DNA from: Udeniomyces pyricola
Lineage: Eukaryota; Basidiomycota; Tremellomycetes; Cystofilobasidiales; Mrakiaceae
DNA length: 64,000 bases
Assembly (NCBI GenBank): GCA_039545295.1
Contig: BCIK01000022.1
Coordinates: forward strand, 124,001-188,000
Direction: 5' to 3'
How positions within the stretch are numbered: position 1 is the stretch's first letter; the number at the start of each line of letters is the position of its first letter. This document shows, piece after piece, positions 45,196 to 61,453 of this stretch. Made by a program: the position numbers and the translations under genes. The notes beneath the pieces are model-generated. The model saw nothing but the letters and a program-made list of their open reading frames with translations, searched no databases and had not been told where the DNA came from.

Positions 45196-48100
45196 TTAAA
45201 CGGTGAGCTGGACGCCCTTGGCGCCCTTGATGGCGTCCTGGTAGGGCTCGAGGGCAGGCTTGACCCAGTCTCGAAGGAAGCCGTCAACTTGCTCGGGAGC
45301 ACGACCGACGAAGCCCTTAGGGTCGAGCCTGAAGGAAGAGGAAGCAAGCGCACACAATACAAAGTCCAAAATTCAGTCAACGAACGACAAACGAACCAAA
45401 CGAACACAACATCGCGAACCGCCCCCCTATCACCCTTCATTGATGTTCACGCGGACACAAGAAAACCTTTCGCATGAAGACTTACAAAGCGTCCAACCCG
45501 GGAAGGATGCCCTTGAAGTAGTCGTCCTTCTTGATGCGCTCGATAAGGTCGTTCTCGCCTCCCTCCTCCTTGACAACGCGACCGGCTTGGTGGGAGAGAA
45601 CTCGAATCTTCTCGTGGCACTCTTGTCGGTCACCGCCGGCCTTGACAACGGCCATGATGATGTTCTCGGTAGCCCTGCGATGAGAGATGAGCGACGTACC
45701 AGGAAAAGATGCGAGAGCTGGAAACGTGAGTTGCTCTGTTTATAGTGACCGCACATCTTACTGTTCTTATGATAGAGATGGCGAACAGAGTGGAGAAAAA
45801 TAGGGCTACAAAAGGAGGAAAAGGCAAAAGCAAGTCGAAAAATAATGATGAATGCAACGTACATGAAAGGAAGCTCCTGAGAGATTCGTCGAGCAATGAC
45901 CTTGGGGTAGACAACGAGACCCTCCATGATGTTTTGGAGCGTGGTGAGAACGATGTCGGTGGTGAGGAACGCTTCGGGGATCGTAACTCGTCGGTTGGCA
46001 CTGGATCGCGAGGACGACAGAGCCAAACAACAAGCAGGAGCGTGTCAGCACGAGGAGTGGATGTTGGATGAGCTGGATGCAGAACATGCGAACCTGTCAT
46101 CAAGAGTTCGCTCGAACCACTGGACCGAGTTGGTCATGAGCGAGTTCTGCTGAAGAACCATCAGGTGTCGAGCAAGGGAGCAAACTCGCTCCGATCGCAT
46201 AGGGTTCTATATTAGACAGCAAGGTGAGATTGAAAGCAAGTCAGACGCTGGGTGGCAGATGAGAAAAAGACATTGTCGGTAGGAGGAAGGCGTTTTGTAC
46301 CCTCTTGTAAGCCATGGCAGATCTGATGACAAGGATGACAATTCAGTTGGCAATCGTCAGCAGCAAAAAAAAAAAAAACGTCGTTTGAATGAACAATTTG
46401 CGAGATACGCTTGCAAGACCACGTACGATCCAATCTGGTCTTTCTCGAACGGCTCCTCAATCTCCTTGAGGTTGGCCAAGAGTCGGACTGCGGAACAAAG
46501 GAAGTAGATGAATAAGTAAAGCCATGCCCCAGCCAATGGACAAGGCAGATAAAGGTCACAGCCGACGCACTGTCCGTCGCGATCTTGTGAGCGGTCGAGC
46601 CCAGGCTCGAAAGAGGGCCGAGGACATCGCAATCGATCTTCCTCGAGTAGGTCTGTCCCGTGACTGGGTAGGCGAATGGGAAACCAAGGAGCTCGGTGAC
46701 TCGCTTGTCGAGGGCCTCGACCTTCTCGTGGTTGCCGTCAAAGAGGGCGAGGAAAGAAGCCTGAGTTCCGGTCGTGCCCTTGACGCCTCGGAATCCGAGA
46801 TCAGCCTTGGCTCGGGTCAGGTTTCGGAGATCCCAGAGGAGTTCCTGACGGGGTAAAAGAAGCAAGCAGGTCGTTGAGATCAGTCATGGTGTCTATAATT
46901 GGCTGGCCGTCGCGAACCAAACAAAGGTCCTGAAAGAATTGACTATACTAACCTGGAGCCAGAGGGTAGCTCGCTTGCCGACAGTGGTCAGCTGAGCGGG
47001 CTGGAAGTGGGTGAATCCAAGCGTCGGCAGAGCCTTGTACTGCTCGGCGAAGTCGGCAAGTCGGGAGATGACAATCGCGAGCTTGTCAAGGAGAAGGGTC
47101 AGACCATCTCGGAGGAAGATCAAGTCGGCGTTGCTGCAAGGGTAATGATCCATGTTGATCAGGTTGACCCCGACAGAGAACGGAATTAGAATATTGCATG
47201 ATTTCAGGATGGAAGCTGGCTGCGCAAACGATAAGTGGGCGTTTCGAAACTTACTCGGTAACGTAGCACGAAGTGGCTCCCAAGCTAGATACAAAATACG
47301 TTGAGATTGGTTAACCCCGGTCATGGGTGAGCCGGATTGACGAGCCAAGCGCGTCGAAGGACCAATCCAACGGGAGGAAGTAAAGTCAATCATGGAAAGG
47401 AGCAAAGCTCACTGAATGATGCCGGCAGCGGCCGGAGCAACGAGGCCAAAGGTGTGGACATGAGCCCTGCGGTAGATGCGTTCAATAGGATGAATATGCA
47501 ACAGTCAGTTGGAAGTTTGGATCAACCTGTTAAGTAGTATTGTCCCAAGGCGTATACGAACATGACGTCGTGTCGTCGCTTCTTCTCCTCCTCGGCAGCC
47601 TGCTTGAACTGCTCAGCATCGAGGGTCTAGATCGAATGGAGAAATACATGGAAAAAATTCAAGAGTTCTCCGTATGAGACTTCATAGGAAAGAATGACAG
47701 ATCGTTTCTGATAATAATAAAAAAGTCATGCCAGAGAGAGTGCATAGGGACTCACGAGGTTAGCCTTCATCTGCTCGATGGCCTCGTCCGGGATGGGCAG
47801 TCCGAGCTCCTTCTCGGCAATAGCGAGGTTGAGCCACAACTGTCACGGAATAAAAATATGAACTCTCGGATGGTCAGGACATATTCGTTAAGACCCTGGA
47901 CACCTTCGATAGCGACGGATGAGCTACTCGTCGGAAACGTCGGGCCCATAAAGACGGAGGGAGCCATGTCGAATACGAACCTTCCTCCAGGTGCCGAACC
48001 TGGTCTGTAGAGGGTAAGCAGGATGATAGTTAGTATCAGCAAGTATCCCATGGCAATTAGCGTGATGATGGCAGACTTGTCAAGCGTTATCAGGCGCGGC

Positions 48101-48302
48101 TGATCGCAGAGGAGTGGAAGGAAAGGAGAAAGAGGCTGACCGAATTTGAGAAGAGGTTCGACATCTCGACCGACGCATATCGCCTGCGAGGGGCGAAGGC
48201 AGGGCAGATATCGGACTAAGGATGAGTGGGTTGTTGTGAGAGATTGCGTTGGCGTGAGCGGGGGCATACGTACGAGCTAAGGGGGGTCTGGTAGGAATCC
48301 AT
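45196..48302 (-). CDS. ADE13: Adenylosuccinate lyase
   Basis: Acts twice in purine synthesis: it splits SAICAR to AICAR and adenylosuccinate to AMP, releasing fumarate. Fifteen short exons were joined. The first is 48302-48274 ([10 protein letters not shown]), then [116 protein letters not shown] and [19 protein letters not shown]. The fumarate lyase signature SSAMAYKRNPMRSE follows, split by an intron at its Arg, then [33 protein letters not shown] and the end [13 protein letters not shown]. Length and motif order match the eukaryotic enzyme. The high intron number for a soluble enzyme of this size is notable. Confidence 0.95.
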
Positions 48303-48749
48303 AGTGAGAGGAGGGAAGTGGGGTAGGATGGTTGAAGAAAGGGAAGAAGCGGAAAGGGCACATCATGCGGCGGGACAAATGGGCAAAGCTCGCATTTATC
48401 ATTTATTCCATTCATTCTAACGACGACATGTTCGGCATTTTCGGACAGCGACATGTCAATATCCATCCTGCATATCACGTATCGTGTCAGCCAGACGTCG
48501 TAGACCACATTTTCAGTGCAAGAATCTATACAGGTGAGCTGAATGAGAATCATGCATAGCTATATAGCATGGCTCATAACATGTATATATGTATAGATAC
48601 CACCAATAAAGATCAGTGTATTTTATGAAACAGCCCAAGGCCAGGCGCGACGGCGCGTGAGCGCGTGAGCTCAGGGTGAGATTTCGAGGTTTCGAAGGTT
48701 CGTCTGGCTTCGTTCTTCTCCGCTTTCACCACGTCCTCCACCCACCAAC
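48303..48749. promoter_or_regulatory. Shared upstream region of ADE13 and RPO41
   Basis: The 447 bp lie between two divergent start codons and should contain both promoters. An AT-rich stretch (TATATAGCATGG ... ACATGTATATATGTATAG) at about 48560-48598 could serve as a TATA element for RPO41. A GAGCGCGTGAGCTC stretch lies near 48657. No other gene is apparent. Confidence 0.45.
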
Positions 48750-51700
48750 ATGCCATTGGTCCGACCCAGGCTACCATCGCCAGCCTCTTCAATCTATCCA
48801 GCCTGCAGTTACATTCCCAGTCTATCCTTGCGACCTATCAACCTCAGCCAGACGTCGTCCTCGTCCCACCCATATTCATCCAGCTCCAAGCCAAAACCCA
48901 CTCCCCTCATCAGAGGGCCCAAAAACCACCTTACCAGAGGGATCAACCCATTTCACCGCAGCTCCCCTACATCTCTAGTATGTGTACATTGGTTTATTTT
49001 TATTTCCGTGATATCGTTTGGAGATGACAGTGACCTGACTTTGTTTTTCCCCCCTTCAGCTATGCTTGACCTCCGCTAGCAGCTCGCCTCGACGCATCAC
49101 TAACGCCACCAGGCTATATGCTACAACGTCAGATAGCCCACCAAGTACGTGGTGCCTATCATCCAACAGTCAATCGTCTGGATGCGTTGCGGCAGTCCAA
49201 AGCAGATGGCAATCAGACAGTGCATGGCAACCGCAGGTTCTGACCACCGTTGTACCTCACTATTCTTCTTGCCCAGCATCAGGCAAACGACGCGACGCCC
49301 TTGCCTTTGATCTCGCCAGGGACAACGTCATCCAACCTGATGAAGAGGCCACCTATGAACATCAAGAACGTATGGAGCTACTTTCCCATTCAATCGGAGA
49401 AAAAGCTCGCGACCTGGCCAATACGGATCGTTTCGGCAACGTGCGCTCGTACGATGGCAGGGTCCTTGGGTCCACGTCCTCCGCTCCGCATCAGAATTAC
49501 ATGTTCAACTTGTCGAAACAAATCGAGCGAGTTCTAACACAACATATGGCACTAGGTCAGTCACGACGCCAAGCGTTCTTCTTCTTTGCTCGCCTCAAAT
49601 TGGATCTGCTTTGCCGCGCAGCATTGGGACCGACGTATGACAACTTTGGGGTTTTTATTTATTTTCTCTTTTCTTCCATTCTTGACGCTATGGCTGGAGC
49701 AGGTAATGAGCATCCAAGTAAAGATGTTCGTCGAGTGCTCAAGCTTATTTCACCCGATATCGGTGACGGATGGGCCATCGAACCCAGCGAAATCGCTGAG
49801 GTCGTCGCCATCACGTTCCACTCAATAGTCACCCAGCACTTCAGCCAATACTCCCTCAACAAGTCGACCTCTTTCATCCGAGAATGGATGCAGAATGGGT
49901 GGAGCCAGGAGGGTTTAGCTTCGTCCATCTTTTCGTTTCCACTCGTCGATATCACTACGCGAATAGGCAAGGCGATTAACTATCGGCAGCTCGACAATTA
50001 CCTCGGTCCTGGCACTGGCTACACCGATGATGAGTTTTCCAACATGCAGAATGGCGAAGACTACAAGGCTCAGCTAGAGAGGCTTGTCAAGTCTGGGCGC
50101 CGAAGCAAGCTGCATCTCGAGCTCATATCGGGGAAAGGGTCAGACTGGCCGCTCGCCATGGGCAGTGTTGAATTCATCTCTATCGGTCTATACATTCTGC
50201 GAGAAGTCATGACGGTTGAAAATGGATGCTCGATGGCGTGAGTTTCTTTTCTCTTTTTCTTCTCGTACTTGTTCTTTTCTTTCTTCTTTTCTTTTCCATC
50301 CATCGCGTGTCCCCTTCAGTCTTCGGATCGACCGCTTCGTTTGGCTTACAAGCTGTGTACGTCCGTGCTCTGGCTACCTATCACCATAACTGACTTTCTA
50401 TCGGCTCTGTTCTGTGTTGTCGTTCAGTCTCGTGCCTCCTCCACGTGACGACGACAATGTCAAGGCCCCGGACGAGGTTCTTGACGAAACTTCTGTGGAA
50501 CTGCCCATCATGAGACATGCTTCGGAGGACTCCTTGGCACCGGATCAGACACCGCTTTTCTGCTACGTCAAAAACAGTGGGTTCAATAGCAATAAGAGAG
50601 TCCCCACAGCCATCAAAATGTGCGTCTCGTTCGACTTTGTGACAACTCGTCCAAATCGAAGTTCTCTTTGCCACGCTGTCTTCTTTTTCCCAAGCTTAAT
50701 CTGACGTGGCCTTGATCCTTGCTGATCCGTCCATGCCCATCAACAGTCATCCAGGCATCGTCAAGTTGTTCCTGTCCCACATGAGGATGACCGATGTCAA
50801 GGCTCGTCCTACTCGAATACCATCTCGCCTCACGGCCGATTGATTCACGTGCACTTGTGCTCATAGCAATCGACGCATTCGCCTTGGTTCCTTTTATTTC
50901 TATACAGACTCTACCAATGCTTATTCCTCCAAAACCTTGGTGCAAAGAACATGAAGGGGGCTATCTCACAGCCGGTCCCGATCAAAGTGAGTTCGCTTGC
51001 CCGGAACTGGCCTCTCTGTCGACATACCAAGACACCTGACTGAACAATTTCAATGGATGGCCTGGTGCTCCAGTCGCTTTCGTTCGAACCAAACATGTCA
51101 ACAACTCCGCTCGCACTCCCCGATTCGAAGAAGCACGAAAAGCTGATCAGCTCAAAGATGTGTTTGATGGGGTTAACTATATCGCATCAACAGCCTGGAT
51201 CGTCAACGGCCCGGTCCTTCAAGTCGTCAAGGCTATCAGGCAGGAGCAGGAAGAAGAGGAAGAACAGCAGGAACTCAAGAAGATGCAGGATGAACCCATG
51301 TTGAAATACAAAATCAAGCAATTGAACGGAAAGGAAGACCCAGATCAATTGGTGCGTCGTACTCATAGTGCAATGGCTCTGCCAATTCTGTCTGACTTTC
51401 TGCCATATAACCTCTTGGTCAATTTTTTGCTTGTTGTGATGTTGTTCATACATCTTATTATAGGTCAAACCTCGCCACGACTTTCCAATCGCTATCGCAT
51501 CCGCTGTGGGTTATTTTCTCTCTTTCTCCGATAAGCTTTGAACTATCTCTGAACCTGGTCTTACACAAACGATTTGTGATTCTGGCGTTCCTCACAGTTT
51601 GCCCACCAATCTCGCACGTTCTACCTGCCTCACTCGACAGACTATCGAGGTCGTCTCTATTCCGATTCCCCTTACCTTCATCCGGCCGGCGACGATCTCA

Positions 51701-54258
51701 TCCGAAGTCTGCTCACTTTCAAGGAAGCTAAGCGGCTTGGGCCTGAGGGTCTCAGGTGGCTCAAACTTCATGCGTCAGGGGTCCAGGGTCAGGACAAGGA
51801 ATCGCTTGCAACGCGAGAGAAGTGGGCCGATGATAACATGCACATCATGCGGTCAATAGCCAGGGATCCAATCAAGGTATGCTTAGCTTTTGGCCTGCTC
51901 GACATCGGCGTTATCCTTCGCCTCGCGAGAAGCATCTGTCAATCACGTTCATGACTGACCTCGCACGGTGTTGCTCCATTGCTTTCTTCCTTTCTTTCTT
52001 CTTTCGTCGGTTTTCCCTGCATAATCACCCGCAGAACCGAGGCTGGGTCAAATGGCCTCTTGGTGGCAACGTCGACAAGCCCTGGGAGTTCCTTGCTGCC
52101 TGCTTCGAGCTCGAAGCAGCTTACCAACTACCGAACCCAGAAGACTTCGAGTCGTCCCTTCCATGTCATCAGGACGGCACCTGTAACGGCCTTCAATACT
52201 ACGCTGCGCTCGGCCGAGATCTCAAAGGAGGAAGATCGGTCAATCTGATCGATGCCCCTAAGCCCAACGATGTCTACCTCGAGGTCCTCGAGGTCGTTAA
52301 GCAGAAGCTCCAGGAAGACGACAGACATGAACATCTCAAGTTTTTCTTCGAGAGATATCCAAAGCTACTCGGGAGGAAAACGGTTAAAACGACTGTGAGT
52401 GATTTTGTTTTGTCCTGCTCAATCTCGTCTTGGATATCATAGCCATTTCCAGAGGTGTATTGATCTGTTTATTCATCCTATCTACGTTTCAGGTAATGAC
52501 GTCTGTCTACGGTACGCCCATGTCTTTTCTACCCTTTTCATTCTGCCTTTGTGTTCGCACTCTTGTTATTATTCTTTTTATCTCGTCTAGCAGATATGAG
52601 CTCAACCAAGTCAACGTTCTAAACCCTCTGTAACATCGCCATCAAGGCGTCACGCTTCAGGGCGCCATCGCTCAAGTCAGAACTGGTTTTGAAACGCTCT
52701 CTCGTGATCTTCCGGAACCTCCTCGATCTACTGAACTGGACACCTACTCGAAGACCCTTGCCGATCTCATCCTGGGCTCGATCAGTGCATTGTTCCCTGT
52801 TGCATCGTCAATTCAAGATTGGTTGTACTGCGTGTTGCAGCTGTGTATCAGCAAGGATGACGAACGGTCAATGGAATGGACGAGTCCGTTGGGCTACCCG
52901 GTGTCACAGCAGTACAGGGTGGCAATTCCGAAGAAAGTGAGCTTCATGGCGTTGTGCTCTTTCTGTTGTGCATCACCCATGTCAAACATCTTGAGACTCA
53001 CCCAATCTGATTTATCTCTTGCCCTTGGATCCAACTTTCCCCTTTGTGCCTCACTGATCCCCGTGACGTTTTACGTCTTCTTTTTGCTCTTCGCTCTACA
53101 TGGCATACTATCAGATAAGTCGATTTGACATGAACATCAGCTTTGTGGACAACAGACTCAGCGCCACAACTGATATGAGATCAGAGAAGAACGGCTTCGC
53201 TCCTAACTATGTCCACAGCCTGGATGCTACGCATCTACTCATGACGTCTTTGGCTTGCAAAGTAAGGGCTCTGTGGCGTACGTTGGCGAGGATCGAACTG
53301 AGTGTTGGGCCAGTCGATTGACGCGCTATTGAGCCTCTTTTTCGGTTGATTCGTCGCAGGGCCAAAATGTCGCATTTGCCACGGTTCACGACTCGTACTG
53401 GACGCACGCTGCGTCGACACCAGATCTGAATCGACTGATCCGTGAGCAGGTAAGTTGATGCATTCTATACCACCTGTGATATCTTTGGCATCACTTGAGG
53501 TCAAGGTTGAGCGGATTTAAGCTGACGTGATACGAATTTTCTCCGTGTGCGGTTGTCTAGTTTGTAGCATTGCACGAAGGCAATCTGCTCGAGGATCTGC
53601 GGAACCAGGTGCGTCCAAGACGATAGCACGTTCGAACTTCACCCCTTTCGCTACATCTGGCAAGTTCAGCACTGATCGGCACTTCACCATAAACCTTTCT
53701 TATATTCGACTGTTCTTTTCCGGCCCCAGCTTCTGGACGCTTACGGTGATAGAAACATCTCGAAAGCACTCCTCACGAAGCTGCAAAAGGCTCAGCAGAG
53801 TTGTGTGAAACAGAGAGAAGACAACCGGATCGAAAAGACCCCCTTTGTGCCGGACGAGTGGGATAACTGGGGTTATTGCCGTTCGTCCGCTTTCTTTGCT
53901 GCTTCATTTCTCGACCTCAACCTTGCTTCTGCATCCTCACACTCAGGATCGGCGCATACCCTAACGGCTTGATTCTCATGAATTGCCTGTGTGTTACTGA
54001 TTTACAAACAATCCGTCGCTTCACGTTTATGCTTCCATCTTCTCTGGATCATCGATAGAATTCGATACAAATGGACCTTTGACCGCCCGTGACGTCTTCC
54101 CACCCGCGCCGAAACGAGGCGAGCTTAATATCCGAGATGTCCTCACTTCAACTTACTTTTTCAAATGTACGTCGTTTGGCTCGAACGAAGGTCTCTTTGT
54201 TCATGTGGGCGCGTACGAGCGCGGCATGAGTAAGCAAACGGGTTGGATTGACGGCTGA
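48750..54258 (+). CDS. RPO41: Mitochondrial DNA-directed RNA polymerase
   Basis: Single-subunit, T7-like RNA polymerase that transcribes mitochondrial DNA. The first exon (48750-48977) is rich in Ser, Pro and Arg, fitting a mitochondrial presequence. Exon 2 starts at 49060. Later exons show TLPMLIPPKPW, NYIASTAWIVNGPVLQVVKA, FYLPHSTDYRGRLYSDSPYL, HQDGTCNGLQYYAALG (first catalytic Asp), KTVKTTVMTSVYGVT (catalytic Lys region), NGFAPNYVHSLDATHL and FATVHDSYWTHAA (second catalytic Asp, as in the T7 VHDS motif). Near the end is FVPDEWDNWGYC and LNIRDVLTSTYFFK; homologues usually stop right after YFF. Here the frame runs 31 codons further to TGA 54256-54258, unless GTACGT at 54167 is a donor. The N-terminal exons between 49120 and 49730 may hide in-frame introns. 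Confidence 0.92.
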
Positions 54259-55067
54259 TCGATCGTTTGCTTGTCCTTTCTTCTGCCTCTTGCTTTCCTC
54301 TTGTACCAACCTGCATCGTCCTTTTCATGTGTTTCTCTTAGAGAACAATCTCGAACCTCGCATTCATCATCTTCATCACATCAAAATCCATCCGCATCTC
54401 TTTCTCGTCCACTCATTTTCAATCCTTCCTCTGTTCTTCTTCTGTCTTTCTTTCCTCTCGTTCCTTCTTTCTCGCTTCCCTCTGTTTTGAGTTCAGTTTC
54501 ATACTGCATCAAGTGGTGGCCGGTCTTGTGCTTTTGGCGCGCCTTCATCTTACTTTCATCTTCCGCTTATCGCACTCCGCATCAAATCGCGTTTCTAGTT
54601 ATTGTCATATATAAGGATCACTTAGCGTAGTGGTTCAAGCGCGTGTCCCTCAACATCATCATGTTGCACGCCTCTTTGATCGACTGTGAATTGAAGACCA
54701 CTATCTTGGTGATGTTTGCCTGAGTCGTTAATGCCTTGATGCAACGTTCATGACGTTCTCGTCGGTCACTCACCGCGGTGTTCTGACGTTGGATGCGCGA
54801 GGGGTACCCGGTACACTCTGATGGCACGCCGGATGCCAGGTGCCGCTGGCTGACTGATTGATCGATGATTACATATCACGCTAGCATGGCGCGTGTGTAC
54901 TTATACCTGATCTCTTGACCGGAGAGGGATCGATGTAACTATACACGCGTCCCCGTCGATAACCATCGGCGGATCGCCAACTACGTCATGATCCGATCCG
55001 GCTCCCCTTGCCGAACCCTGATTCGTTTCGTCGACCTTCGATCCTTCCAGCCTTGACTCTCCCTCCA
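54259..55067. other. Intergenic: RPO41 3' end and NTF2-like gene promoter
   Basis: No protein gene was recognised in 0.8 kb. After a T/C-rich stretch there is ATATATAAGGATCACTTAGCG at about 54607-54628, which has a tRNA-like A box but no matching B box or acceptor stem (see rejected items). The rest is of ordinary composition. Confidence 0.45.
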
Positions 55068-56539
55068 ATGTCCACCATCTCCATCGCCCGTCGCTTCCCT
55101 TGCCCAACCACCATCCCCACTCTCAACCGTCTCGCTACCGCTCACCGAACTATTTCCTCGACCCCATTCCGAGCCATGCCTTCTTCCGACCCTAACGCCC
55201 TTGTAAGACCATAACTGAGCTTTCCCTCGATCGCACACGATGTCTTGGCTTTTCCATCGCATATACAACCAACCGTTCATTCATCCATCTCACCTGGTCC
55301 GATCGAGCCTCAAGTCGAGTTCTGGACACTGTCTGATTTCGATCAGTGTTGAGCGTTGACTGACGTTTACGCTCATGCCCTTGTCCCCTCCCCCCTCTTT
55401 ATGGTTGCCACCACGATAGAACGCCGCTGGCCTTACTCCGGCTCAGTCCAAGGCTCTCCCTAAGCGACAGCCCACCTCCGAGGAGTCCAACATCATCAAG
55501 CACATCAAGGAGGTATGTTGATCGTGATCTGTGACTCGATTTTCCCTCCATGTTTCTTCTGATCAGCTGGCCCAACGGCAATGCATCTTGCCCACCGCTC
55601 ACGGTCAACGGCCCGCCTAATCCCTTTTCTTCTTTGTCTACCATGCTTCCCCCTATCAATTACCATTCCTTGAATCAGCTTTACACCTGTGATCCCCAGG
55701 CAGACACTTACAGTATGTTCCAAACTAGAACCCAAGCCACTTGGTTCTCGCATATGCAAGGCATTTGCTGACTAATCGCTCGGCCATCACTCCTTCTCAG
55801 GCATCTACGCTCCCGAGGCTGTCTTCCACGACCCTATCGGTCACGCCGACTCGGCCAAGAAGATTGCTTCCCAATTCAATGCTCTTCCCTCGCTGTTCAA
55901 GTGAGTCCTTAGACCTCATGCTTCTGTGTTTGGCGAGAGGGTGGAGGAGTCGTTCAAAATTGCAAAAGCAGCCGACTCATTTCGGTCTTTCTTGTGCCGT
56001 TTTTTTAGGGGCGGATCAAACATTGACCGATTCGAGGTCCTTGAGACCCCATCTCACCTGGACTCCAAGACGTTGTTGATCGACCAGGACGTCTCTTGTA
56101 AGAGCGAAATTTGCTGACTCAAAACAGACGACCGAAACACCTCGATTGGTCACTTGCAGCTGACATATGTGTCGCTTCATCTCTTCATCAGATCACATGA
56201 AGCCCCAGCCTTCCGATGTGACCAAGACGGTGAACTCCCTTCTTACGCTCGAGCGTAACTCGGCTGGTTTGATCACTCGACACACTGAGGAGTGGGGTCA
56301 CCAGCGAGAGACCGACTCATCGGACGGCTTCCTTGGTCAACTCAACGAGTACCGAAAGACGTTTACTGCCAACTTGACCGACCGTGAGTGACTCTCGGTC
56401 TTTTTTCTTTTCCTCGTGAAAGTTGAGTTGATGCATCGAAAAAGTCGGCTGACGGGGTTTTCTCGTGCATTTAAATATTTGGTGGAGCTTAGTGCTCACG
56501 ACTTCGGACCCCAACAAGGCGAAGACCCCTCAGAGGTAA
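55068..56539 (+). CDS. NTF2-like (SnoaL-fold) protein, possibly mitochondrial
   Basis: Seven exons, 55068-55202, 55420-55512, 55679-55712, 55801-55900, 56009-56097, 56192-56383 and 56493-56539, give 229 aa; all phases agree. The first 36 residues (MSTISIARRFPCPTT ... RTISSTPFRA) have many Arg/Ser/Thr and no acidic residue, like a mitochondrial presequence. The rest matches a conserved fungal NTF2-like family: LYTCDPQADTYSIYAPEAVF, HDPIGHADSAKKIASQFNAL, IDRFEVLE, LLIDQDVSYHMKP, TKTVNSLLTLERNSAG and ITRHTEEWGHQ. The fold holds small ligands or mediates dimerisation; no function is known to me. A second ATG (in RAMPSS, residue 37) could give a cytosolic form. Confidence 0.72.
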
Positions 56540-56931
56540 TCGCGCTGTGATCGATTGATTGTGTCGGATGGACGTTAGCGACTTGTCGAATTTGTACTCT
56601 GATTGTAGCTATTGGAGATTTGACGACGCCTATTGTATGGATATGTGCCAATGATGAGCTATGGGCCTAAAATGAAAGAAGGGTATATGCGTTGACATGA
56701 TGATGGAAATTGGATGAGATGAATATTTGAAGTGGCTCGATCGTTCCTTGAATGTAATAGCCAAAGGCCAGGTTGGACGATTGACTGAAGTCGATCGAGC
56801 GAGGCGCCCAAGTCCGTCTTCCTTGCCACAATCATCCACCGCTACTCTCCTTGGTTGTAGAGCACGCTCAGTCACTCCCTGCCTCTTTCTCCTTCACCCC
56901 AACCTTCATCCTCCCACCCCCACCTTCCCTC
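56540..56931. other. Intergenic: NTF2-like 3' end and PRP43 promoter
   Basis: No gene was found in these 392 bp. The right half becomes pyrimidine-rich before the PRP43 start at 56932. Confidence 0.5.
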
Positions 56932-60886
<3,955 letters not shown>

Positions 60887-61453
60887 ATTTTCTTTTATTT
60901 TTTATTCTGTCTCCCTCTTTCTAATTGATCGTTGCAGTTGTCTTTCCCTTCTCTCTTTGTGTCCTTCTTTCTTTCCTTCTTCTGGTTCTTTTCCTTTTTG
61001 TTTCTTGTGGTTCTCCTTCGATTTGGCTTTCGCGATTTGGCCAAGTTTCATGGTTTGTTTCCCTTTTTTGTTTGGGAACCGTTCCGTCCCTATCCTTGAT
61101 GATTGCTTTTCCTGCAATTTTATTTTTTTTTTCAACATGGGCTTGCAAATGATGGATAGGACTACCTACTGTCGGGAAGACTGGATATCTGACATGTGAG
61201 AATTCTGGTCTGCAACGCGATGTATGTATCAGAGAGCACTAAGCTGCGAGCTGCGAGTCTGTCAGATGTGACATATATATACATATATATACTCATATAT
61301 CAAGCGCGTTCAGGTTGTTCAAGCGATGTGGCCGCCGTTGGTTGTGCTTGCGGTCGGCGTCCTCTTTGATTCATCCATCTCCTCGACTCTCCACTTCGTT
61401 TCCTTCTCTCCCTTCGCCCTTTCCCCTTCCGGCCTCCTCCTCTGCTGCCAACC
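60887..61453. other. Intergenic: PRP43 3' end and STT3 promoter
   Basis: No gene was found in 567 bp. The left part is T-rich. ATATATATACATATATATACTCATATATC at about 61272-61300 is the most likely promoter-proximal AT element for STT3, followed by pyrimidine-rich DNA. Confidence 0.5.

Noticed and set aside
54612..54700. tRNA-like segment with A-box-like TAGCGTAGTGG after a TATATAA stretch
   Set aside because: No B box, no T arm and no sequence pairing with the GGATCAC 5' end could be found within tRNA length, even allowing an intron. A decayed tRNA fragment remains possible; a tRNA covariance search would settle it.
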